From positions 1 through 64,000 of the forward strand of contig JOHN01000050.1 of NCBI GenBank assembly GCA_000719695.1: DNA of 64,000 nt. Direction: 5' to 3'. Below are positions 13,805-21,154 of this stretch, in pieces; position 1 is the stretch's first letter; each line of letters opens with the position of its first letter. Position numbers and translations under genes: made by a program. The notes under the pieces were generated by a model. It was not told the DNA's origin. It ran no database searches and saw nothing but the letters and a program-made list of their open reading frames with translations. Origin of the DNA: Streptomyces sp. NRRL F-6131 (GTDB taxonomy: Bacteria > Actinomycetota > Actinomycetes > Streptomycetales > Streptomycetaceae).

Positions 13805-15148
13805 ATGTCACACCTTTCCCGCCGCGACCTGCTCCGCGCCTCCGGCGCCGGCCTGCTGGCCCTCTCCGCCGGCGGCGCCCTGTCCGCCTGCGGCGGCTCC
13901 GACGGCACCGGCTCCTCCGGCGGCGACGCCGCCACCGGCACGATCACCGTCTGGTCCTGGACCAGTGCCGCCGACGCCCTGCGCGGTGTCGTGCCCGCCT
14001 TCGAGAAGGACAACCCGGGCATCAAGGTCGACGTCCAGGACGTCGGCAACCCGGCCATCTGGGACAAGATCACTGTCGGGCTGGCGGCCGGCGGCCAGGG
14101 CCTCGGCGACGTCCTGCACATCGGCTGCGACTACCTGCCCGGCTACCTGGAGAAGTTCCCCAACGGCTTCGCCGACCTCTCCGCGCTCGGCGCCGACGCC
14201 CACAAGGACAAGTTCGCCCAGGGCCTGTGGCCGGTCGTCACCGACAAGGACGGCAAGGCCCGCGCGCTGCCCTGGGAGGTCAACGCCCAGGGCTTCTTCT
14301 ACCGCAAGGACATGTTCGACCGGGCCAAGCTCGACCCGACCACGTTCGCGACCTGGGACGACGTGATCGCCGCCGCCGACGCCTTCAAGGCCGCCAACCC
14401 CGGCGTCGGCCTGGTCGGCATCAACAAGCCCGGCACCCCCGCCCCCGACGTGGACTTCCTGCAGTCCCTGATGCAGCAGCAGGGCGCGTTCTTCTTCGAC
14501 CTCAAGGGCGACATCACGCTGACCTCGCCCGAGTGCGTCCGCGCCCTCACCGTCGTCAAGCGCCTCAACGACGCCGGACTCGTCCTGGAGACCCCCGGCT
14601 CCACCGCCTGGCGCACCCAGATGAAGGACAGCCAGCTCGGCGCCGGTCCGCAGCCCTCCTGGGCCGCGCACTTCATCGAGACCAAGTTCCCCGACCTGGC
14701 CGGCAACTGGCGGCTCACCCGGCCGCCGGCCGTCACCCCCGGCGGCAAGCGCACCGCCATCGTCAACACCACCCACCTGGCCGTCGCCGCCTCCAGCCCC
14801 CGCCGCGCCGCCGCCTGGAAGTTCGTCGAGTACGCGCTCACCCGCGCCGACTCGGTCAACGCCATGTTCAAGGCCGGCAGCGTCTTCCCCGCGCTCACCG
14901 CCGCCTACCAGGACCCGATCTACCGCGAGCCGAGCGCCTACTACGGCGGCCAGCCGGTCCTGAAGACCTTCACCGACCTGCTCTCCGAGGGCGGCGACGC
15001 CACCAACTACTCCGGCGACTACGCCCGCGCGCTCAAGCTGGTCAGCGACGCCCAGACCAAGGTCCTGGTCAAGGGCGGCGACCCGGCCGAGGCGCTGCAG
15101 GACGCCGCCAAGCAGCTCGCCCAGCAGACCGGACGCAAGATCAAGTGA
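13805..15148 (+). CDS. ABC transporter sugar-binding lipoprotein, Tat-exported
   Basis: A 447-aa extracellular solute-binding protein of the carbohydrate (MalE-like, family 1) type that delivers ligand to the two permeases downstream. The N-terminus has the twin-arginine motif SRRDLL (Arg6, Arg7) and a lipobox LSAC with Cys29 as lipidation site. Mature sequence features such as TITVWSW and PAFEKDNPGI are typical of the family. The start is ATG 13805 after AGAAGGG. The stop overlaps the permease start (GTGA). The ATPase is not encoded here; Streptomyces operons of this kind normally share an MsiK-type ATPase, which would have to lie elsewhere. Confidence 0.93.
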   Translation: MSHLSRRDLLRASGAGLLALSAGGALSACGGSDGTGSSGGDAATGTITVWSWTSAADALRGVVPAFEKDNPGIKVDVQDVGNPAIWDKITVGLAAGGQGLGDVLHIGCDYLPGYLEKFPNGFADLSALGADAHKDKFAQGLWPVVTDKDGKARALPWEVNAQGFFYRKDMFDRAKLDPTTFATWDDVIAAADAFKAANPGVGLVGINKPGTPAPDVDFLQSLMQQQGAFFFDLKGDITLTSPECVRALTVVKRLNDAGLVLETPGSTAWRTQMKDSQLGAGPQPSWAAHFIETKFPDLAGNWRLTRPPAVTPGGKRTAIVNTTHLAVAASSPRRAAAWKFVEYALTRADSVNAMFKAGSVFPALTAAYQDPIYREPSAYYGGQPVLKTFTDLLSEGGDATNYSGDYARALKLVSDAQTKVLVKGGDPAEALQDAAKQLAQQTGRKIK

Positions 15149-16053
15149 CCACCGCCGCCCCTCCGGCCGCCCGGCCGGCCGCCGTCCGGCGCGCCAGGCT
15201 CCGCCGCCGGGCCGTGCCCTACCTGCTGCTGGCGCCCGCGCTGATCCTCTTCGGGGTCTTCAAGGCCTACCCGATCGTCTCCTCGCTGCTGCTGTCGCTG
15301 ACCGCCGGCTCCGGCAGCGTCACCCACAGCGCCGGTCTCGCCAACTACCGGCGCCTCCTCGACGACCCGCTGTTCTGGACGGCGCTCGGCAACACCGGCC
15401 GGATCCTCGTCGTGCAGGTCCCGGTGATGCTCGCGCTCGCGCTGCTCCTCGCCGTCGGCCTCAACGCGGCCTTCGTCCGCTGGCGCACCGTCTGGCGGCT
15501 CGGCGTCTTCATGCCCACCGTCACCGGCCTGGTCGCCACCGGCATCCTGTTCTCCTTCCTGCTCAACACCCAGAACGGCGCCGTCAACAACGCGCTGGAC
15601 GCGCTCGGGCTGCCGACCGTCGACTGGTTCGGCGACGGCTTCTGGGCCCGGATGGCCGTCGTCCTCGTGCTGACCTGGCACTACACCGGCTACAACGCCG
15701 TCATCTACCTGGCCGGCCTGCAGGGCATCCCCCGGGAGCTGTACGAGGCGGCGATGGTCGACGGGGCCGGACCGGTGCGCCGCTTCCGCTCCGTCACCCT
15801 GCCCGCGCTGAGGCCCGTGCTGCTGTTCACCGTGGTGCTCTCCACCATCGGCACCCTCCAGCTCTTCGACGAGCCGTACGTGCTCACCCGCGGCGGCCCC
15901 GACAACGCCACCCTCACCGTCTCGATGTACCTCTACGACAACGGCTTCCGCTACTTCGACTTCGGCTACGCCTCCGCCATCGCCTACGCGCTCACCCTGA
16001 TCGTCTCGGTGCTCGGCGCGGCCCAGATGCGCCTGATGGGAGAACGCGAATGA
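15145..16053 (+). CDS. Sugar ABC transporter permease, MalF-like
   Basis: A 302-aa integral membrane protein with about six helices, the first at roughly residues 20-45. The EAA loop that docks the ATPase is visible (YEAAMVDGAGPVRRF...LPALRP). It starts at GTG 15145, overlapping the lipoprotein stop by 4 bp, and ends overlapping the next permease start (ATGA). Together with the next gene it forms the membrane channel of the importer. Confidence 0.93.
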   Translation: MTTAAPPAARPAAVRRARLRRRAVPYLLLAPALILFGVFKAYPIVSSLLLSLTAGSGSVTHSAGLANYRRLLDDPLFWTALGNTGRILVVQVPVMLALALLLAVGLNAAFVRWRTVWRLGVFMPTVTGLVATGILFSFLLNTQNGAVNNALDALGLPTVDWFGDGFWARMAVVLVLTWHYTGYNAVIYLAGLQGIPRELYEAAMVDGAGPVRRFRSVTLPALRPVLLFTVVLSTIGTLQLFDEPYVLTRGGPDNATLTVSMYLYDNGFRYFDFGYASAIAYALTLIVSVLGAAQMRLMGERE

Positions 16054-16958
16054 CCTCCGCCGCCACCTCCGTCCAGGCCGTCGCGCCGGGCCCGGCCCCC
16101 GCCGCCGGCGCTCCGTCCGGCGCCGGGCCCGGCCGCCGGCGCCGGCTGCGCGGCTGGCCGCTCACCCTGCTGCTCGCCGCCGTCACCGGCCTGTCCGTCG
16201 CCCCGTTCTACTGGCTGGTGGTCTCCGCGACCCGCAGCGACGCCGACATCTTCTCCTGGCCGCCCAACCTGCTGCCCGGCTCCCACCTCGGCGACAACCT
16301 CCGCCACCTCCAGGAACGGGTCGGCCTCGGCCGGGTGCTGCTCAACTCGCTGCTGGTGTCCGGGCTCCAGACCCTCGGCGCGCTGGTCGTGGCACTGCTC
16401 GCCGGCTACGCCTTCGCCAAGTTCCGGTTCCGCGGCCGCACGGTGCTGTTCGCCGTGCTGCTGTCGACCCTGGTGGTGCCGGACCAGGTGATGCTCGTCC
16501 CGCTGTTCAAGATGATGATGTCCTTCGGGCTGCTCGACAGCTACCAGGCGCTCGTCCTGCCCGGCCTGTGCGTGCCGTTCGCGATCTTCCTGATGCGCCA
16601 GGCGCTCAGCAGCATGCCGGACGAACTCCTCGACGCCGCCCGGGTCGACGGCGCCGGCGAACTGCGAGTGCTGTTCGGCATCGTGGTGCCGGTCATGCGC
16701 CCGGTGCTCGCCGCGCTGGCCATCTTCCTGTTCCTCGGCTCGTGGAACAGCTTCGTCTGGCCGCTGATCGCCCTGCGCAGCACCGACATGCACACCCTGC
16801 CGGTCGCGCTCGCCACCCTCCAGGGCATGAAGAGCAACACCGACTACGGCTCGATCCTCGCCGGAACCGCCGTGTCCACCCTGCCGATGATGGTCCTCTT
16901 CCTGGTCCTCCAGCGGCAGTTCATCTCCGGCCTGCTGGCCGGCGCCACGAAGGGCTGA
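16050..16958 (+). CDS. Sugar ABC transporter permease, MalG-like
   Basis: A 302-aa partner permease with a low-complexity Ala/Pro/Gly N-terminus, a first helix at about residues 35-55 and the EAA loop LDAARVDGAGELRV...VPVMRP. Start ATG 16050 overlaps the preceding stop by 4 bp, so the two permeases are translationally coupled in equal amounts. The glycosidase follows after 8 bp. Confidence 0.93.
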   Translation: MTSAATSVQAVAPGPAPAAGAPSGAGPGRRRRLRGWPLTLLLAAVTGLSVAPFYWLVVSATRSDADIFSWPPNLLPGSHLGDNLRHLQERVGLGRVLLNSLLVSGLQTLGALVVALLAGYAFAKFRFRGRTVLFAVLLSTLVVPDQVMLVPLFKMMMSFGLLDSYQALVLPGLCVPFAIFLMRQALSSMPDELLDAARVDGAGELRVLFGIVVPVMRPVLAALAIFLFLGSWNSFVWPLIALRSTDMHTLPVALATLQGMKSNTDYGSILAGTAVSTLPMMVLFLVLQRQFISGLLAGATKG

Positions 16959-16966
16959 ACCGCACC

Positions 16967-18736
16967 ATGACGGACACCAGCGACGAGATCTGGGAGCCCC
17001 ACGCCCCCGCCACCACCGCGCGCCCCCGCCCGGTGGCCCTGCCCGGCCCCGCCGGCCGGCTGGAGCTGCTGGTCGCCGGGTCGGCGAGCGTGAACGTCCT
17101 CGCCGAGGGCGTCCTCGAGGTCACCGCCGAGGCCGAGCACGCGGACGGCGACGACGGCACCGGCGACGTCCGGATCGAGTGGCGCACCCCCTGCGTCGAC
17201 GTCACCTCCTTCTGGACCCCCGAACCGCGCGGCACCGGCTGGCTGCCCGCCGCCTGGAGCGCCCCGCGCCGCACCACCCTCTCCCGCGGCGCCCCCGTCG
17301 CCGCCCTCGTCGGCACCGGCGACACCACCGTCTGCGCGTTCGCCGCCGACCGCGAGGAGGCCCTGGCGAGCGCCGGGGTCGTCGAGGAGACCGGCGAGTT
17401 CCGCTTCTGGGTGCAGGCCGCCGGACGGCTCACCGTCCGGATCGACACCTCCGGCCGCCACTTCGGCCACAGCCTCGCCGAACTCGCCGACTGGTGGGCC
17501 GCCGACCGCCCGGTCCGCGTCCCGGACGCCGCCCGGCTGCCCGCCTACTCCACCTGGTACGCGCTGCACCAGAACGTCACCCCCGAGGCCGTCGAACGCC
17601 AGGCCGCGCTCGGCAAGGAGCTCGGCCTCGACACGATCATCGTCGACGACGGCTGGATGACCACCGACCGCACCCGCGGCTACGCCCACTGCGGCGACTG
17701 GGAACCCCACTCGCTGCCCGACACCGCCGCGCACGTCGCCCGCGTCCACGACCTGGGCGTCCGCTACCTGCTCTGGTACGCGCTGCCCTTCATCGGCAAG
17801 GACAGCGCCGCCTGGGACGAACTCGGCCGGTACGCCCTCGTCGACGCCCCCCACCTGGGGGCCGTCGTCGCCGACCCCCGCCACCCGGAGGTCCGGGCCC
17901 ACCTGGCCGACCGGCTCGCCCGGGCCGTCGAGGAGTGGGGCACGGACGGTCTCAAGGTCGACTTCGTCGACTGGTTCGGCGTCCAGGACCCGCCGGCCCC
18001 CGGCCCCGGGGCCGACTGCGCCACCGTCGACGAGGGCCTGCACCTGCTGCTCGGCGAGATCCGCCGCCGGATCGACGCCGCCGCGCCCGACGCGATGATC
18101 GAACACCGCCAGCCCTACGTCAGCCCCGGCCTGTGGCCCTACGCCACCATGGTCCGGGCCGTCGACTGCCCGCTCGGCCCGCAGGAGAACCGGCAGCGGG
18201 TCGTCGACACCCGGCTGGTCGCCGGACCGCTCGCCGTCCACTCCGACATGCTGATGTGGCACCCCGCCGAACCCGTCGAGCAGATCGCCTGCCACCTGAT
18301 CAACGTCCTGTTCGGCGTGCCGCAGATCTCCGTCGACCTCGCCGCCCTGAGCACCGAGCAGCGCGAGACGCTCGCCTTCTGGCTCGGCGTCTCCCGCGCC
18401 CACGTCGACACCCTCCAGCTCGGCGCGCTCCGGCCGGCCCGGCCCGACCTCGGCTACCCGATGGTCACCGCGATCGGGGACGGCACGGCGGTCGTCGCCC
18501 GGTACGCGGCCCTGCCGGTCGCCACCGGCGACGGCGCCGCCGGCGCGTGGCGTACGCTGCTGGTCGCCAACGCCGACGCCGACCCGGACGTCCGCCTGGT
18601 CGGCGGCCGGGGCACCGTCGGGGCCACCGTCCAGGACGCCCGCGGCCGGACCGTCGGCAGCGCGACCGTCGACCTCGACGGCGGCGTCACCGTCGAGGTC
18701 CCGCGCGGCGGCCTGCTGACCCTGCGCCGGGTCTGA
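16967..18736 (+). CDS. GH36-like alpha-galactosidase family glycoside hydrolase
   Basis: A 589-aa cytoplasmic glycoside hydrolase of the melibiase/raffinose synthase clan. The barrel carries IIVDDGW (about residue 224) and GLKVDF with Asp332 as the likely nucleophile. An N-terminal beta-sandwich (about 1-180) and a short C-terminal beta domain flank it. It is shorter than classical GH36 enzymes of about 700 aa. There is no signal peptide, so it should cleave an oligosaccharide after import by the transporter encoded upstream. An alpha-galactoside is the default guess; the acid/base residue was not assigned and the true substrate may differ. Confidence 0.82.
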   Translation: MTDTSDEIWEPHAPATTARPRPVALPGPAGRLELLVAGSASVNVLAEGVLEVTAEAEHADGDDGTGDVRIEWRTPCVDVTSFWTPEPRGTGWLPAAWSAPRRTTLSRGAPVAALVGTGDTTVCAFAADREEALASAGVVEETGEFRFWVQAAGRLTVRIDTSGRHFGHSLAELADWWAADRPVRVPDAARLPAYSTWYALHQNVTPEAVERQAALGKELGLDTIIVDDGWMTTDRTRGYAHCGDWEPHSLPDTAAHVARVHDLGVRYLLWYALPFIGKDSAAWDELGRYALVDAPHLGAVVADPRHPEVRAHLADRLARAVEEWGTDGLKVDFVDWFGVQDPPAPGPGADCATVDEGLHLLLGEIRRRIDAAAPDAMIEHRQPYVSPGLWPYATMVRAVDCPLGPQENRQRVVDTRLVAGPLAVHSDMLMWHPAEPVEQIACHLINVLFGVPQISVDLAALSTEQRETLAFWLGVSRAHVDTLQLGALRPARPDLGYPMVTAIGDGTAVVARYAALPVATGDGAAGAWRTLLVANADADPDVRLVGGRGTVGATVQDARGRTVGSATVDLDGGVTVEVPRGGLLTLRRV

Positions 18737-18779
18737 CGGACGGCGTCCGGCCGGGGCGCGCCGATCTGGAGGAGAGCCG

Positions 18780-19811
18780 ATGACCACCCCGGAAGCACGC
18801 CCCGCGCGTCGCGTCACCACCGTCGCGGACGTGGCCGACGCGGCCGGGGTGTCCCGGCAGACCGTCTCCAACGCCATCAACGCCCCGCACCGGGTCCGCC
18901 CCGACACCCTCGCCCGGGTCACCGCGGCGATCGAGCGGCTCGGCTACCGGCCCGACCAGTCCGCCCGGTCGCTGCGCACCGGCGAGCGCCGCACCCTCGG
19001 CTACCTCGCACCGGTCGACGACCCGTTCGACCCCAACCCGCTGATGGCCGGCTTCCTGGCGGCCCTGGTCGACGCGGCCGGGGCCGAGGGCCACCACGTG
19101 CTGCTCCTCCGCCCGGCGGCGGGGGAGCGGCACGCCCGGGCGGTGATCGACGGCGTGGTCGCGGCCCGCCAGGTCGACGGCCTGGTCCTCGCCGACGTCC
19201 TCCCCGACGACCCGCGCGCCGCGCACGCCGCGCGGGTCGGCATCCCCTTCGCCGCCTTCGGCCGCACCGGGCCCGGCCTGCCGCAGCACTGGGTCGACAT
19301 CGACAACGCCGCGGCCACCGCCGAGGTCGCCCGCCACCTCGCCGCCCGCGGCCACCGCCGGGTCGCCTTCGTCGGCGCGGCCACCGCCCTGCCCTGGCTG
19401 GCCGCCCGCCGCGAGGGCTTCCACCGCGAGGCCGCCCGCCTGGGGCTCTCGCTCGCCCCCGCACTCCCCGGCGGCGACCTGCGCGCCCTGCTGCGCGGCC
19501 CCGACCGCCCCACCGCCCTCGCCGCCGACAACGACCTCGCCGCCCTCGACATCTACGAGGCCGCCCGCGCGGAGGGCCTCCGGGTCGGCCTCGACCTCGC
19601 CGTCACCGGCTTCCACGACACCCCCCTCGCCCGCCACCTCCACCCGCCGCTCACCTCACTGCGGCTGCCCCTGCGCACCATCGCCACCACCCTGGTCGGC
19701 CGGCTCCTCGGTCAGCTCCGCCCCGCCGGACCGCTCCCCGAGCGGGGCGTGGAACTGCCGGCCGAACTGGTGGTGCGCGACAGCTCCGACCACCCGGCCC
19801 CCGGCCCCTGA
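18780..19811 (+). CDS. LacI-family transcriptional regulator of the sugar operon
   Basis: A 343-aa repressor. The N-terminal LacI HTH and hinge are clear (TVADVADAAGVSRQTVSNAI then GYRPDQSARSLRTG), followed by a periplasmic-binding-like sugar sensor domain. ATG 18780 lies behind GGAGGAG. It is the last gene of the operon, 43 bp after the glycosidase, and probably binds the palindrome at 12355-12372 until the imported sugar releases it. Confidence 0.92.
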   Translation: MTTPEARPARRVTTVADVADAAGVSRQTVSNAINAPHRVRPDTLARVTAAIERLGYRPDQSARSLRTGERRTLGYLAPVDDPFDPNPLMAGFLAALVDAAGAEGHHVLLLRPAAGERHARAVIDGVVAARQVDGLVLADVLPDDPRAAHAARVGIPFAAFGRTGPGLPQHWVDIDNAAATAEVARHLAARGHRRVAFVGAATALPWLAARREGFHREAARLGLSLAPALPGGDLRALLRGPDRPTALAADNDLAALDIYEAARAEGLRVGLDLAVTGFHDTPLARHLHPPLTSLRLPLRTIATTLVGRLLGQLRPAGPLPERGVELPAELVVRDSSDHPAPGP

Positions 19812-19900
19812 CCGGCAGTTCCTTCGGCGAAACCGGCCGACCTCGCGCCGAACTGACGTAGCATCACCACTCTTGTTCGTCGTCGGTACGGAGGTGCGGC

Positions 19901-21130
19901 ATGCGTCGGATCGCGATCGTGGGGGCCGGGCAGGCGGGTCTGCAGCTGGGCCTGGGGCTGCTGGCGGTGGACGGGTACGAGGTGACCGTGGTGTCGGGCC
20001 GGACGCCGGACGCGATGCGGTCCGGCCCGGTGATGTCCACCCAGGCGATGTTCGGGCCGGCGTTGCGGGTGGAGCGGGCGGCCGGGCTGGACCTCTGGGC
20101 GGGCGAGGCGCCGTCCGTGCACGCGGTGGACGCCGTGCTGGTGCCCGAACCCGGCCTGCGGGCCCTGGAGTTCACCATGACGCTGGACGAGCCGGCCCAG
20201 TCGGTGGACCAGCGGGTGAAGATGGCCCGCTGGCTGGAGCTGCTGGAGGAGCGCGGCGGACGGGTGGAGTACCGCGAACTGGACCGGGCCGGGCTGGCGG
20301 AGCTGGCGGCGGCGCACGATCTGACGGTGGTCGCGGTCGGCCGGGGCGAGCTGGCCGGGATCTTCGAACGGGACGCCGCCCGTTCGCCGTTCGACGCGCC
20401 CCAGCGGCGGCTGGCCGCCCTGTACGCGCACGGCGTGGGCGCGCCCGATCCGACGGCGGCCCCGCGGGCCCGGATGCACGCGGTGCCCGGGGTGGGGGAG
20501 TTGTACCTCCAGCCGGCCCTCACACTGTCGGGACCGTGCGACATCCTGCTCTGGGAGTCCGTGCCCGGGAGCGCCTTCGACCGCTTCGGCGACCGGCCGC
20601 CGGGCGCCGAGCAGCTGCGCAGGATGCGGGAGGTGATGGCGGAGTACCTGCCCTGGGAGGCCGAGCTGTGGGCGGGCGCCGAGCCCACCGACCCCGGCGC
20701 GTCCCTCTACGGGGCGCTGACCCCGGTGGTGCGGCGGCCGGTGGCGCGACTGGACGGTGGCGTCGCGGTGCTGGGGATCGGGGACGCGCTGGTGGTCAAC
20801 GACCCGATCACCGGCCAGGGTGCGAACGGCGCGGCGCGGGCGGCCGACGCCTGTCTCCGGGCGATCGTCGAGCGGGGGGACGCGCCGTTCACGACGGAGT
20901 GGATGACCCAGGTGTTCGAGGACTTCTGGCAGCGGCACGCCCGCCACGGGGTGGCCCTGACGGCGGACCTGCTGACCATGCCCGCGCACCTCCAGGGCGT
21001 GTTCGCGGCGGCCGCCGAGCACGAGCCGGTGGCCCGCCGTCTGGCCAACACCTACGCCGAACCCGCCGACCACGCCGCCTGGCTGGCGACCCCGGAACTG
21101 ACGGACGCGTACCTGGCCTCCGTCCGGTAG
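19901..21130 (+). CDS. StyA-like FAD-dependent monooxygenase/oxidoreductase
   Basis: A 409-aa flavoprotein with an N-terminal Rossmann motif IAIVGAGQAGLQLG and a second FAD contact in GDALVVNDPITGQGANGA (about residues 291-308). Layout and length match the styrene monooxygenase StyA-like group, which usually needs a separate flavin reductase; none is encoded nearby. It sits alone after the sugar operon, so its substrate is unknown. Confidence 0.8.
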   Translation: MRRIAIVGAGQAGLQLGLGLLAVDGYEVTVVSGRTPDAMRSGPVMSTQAMFGPALRVERAAGLDLWAGEAPSVHAVDAVLVPEPGLRALEFTMTLDEPAQSVDQRVKMARWLELLEERGGRVEYRELDRAGLAELAAAHDLTVVAVGRGELAGIFERDAARSPFDAPQRRLAALYAHGVGAPDPTAAPRARMHAVPGVGELYLQPALTLSGPCDILLWESVPGSAFDRFGDRPPGAEQLRRMREVMAEYLPWEAELWAGAEPTDPGASLYGALTPVVRRPVARLDGGVAVLGIGDALVVNDPITGQGANGAARAADACLRAIVERGDAPFTTEWMTQVFEDFWQRHARHGVALTADLLTMPAHLQGVFAAAAEHEPVARRLANTYAEPADHAAWLATPELTDAYLASVR

Positions 21131-21154
21131 CGCGTGCCGCCGGGCCGGGACGGC

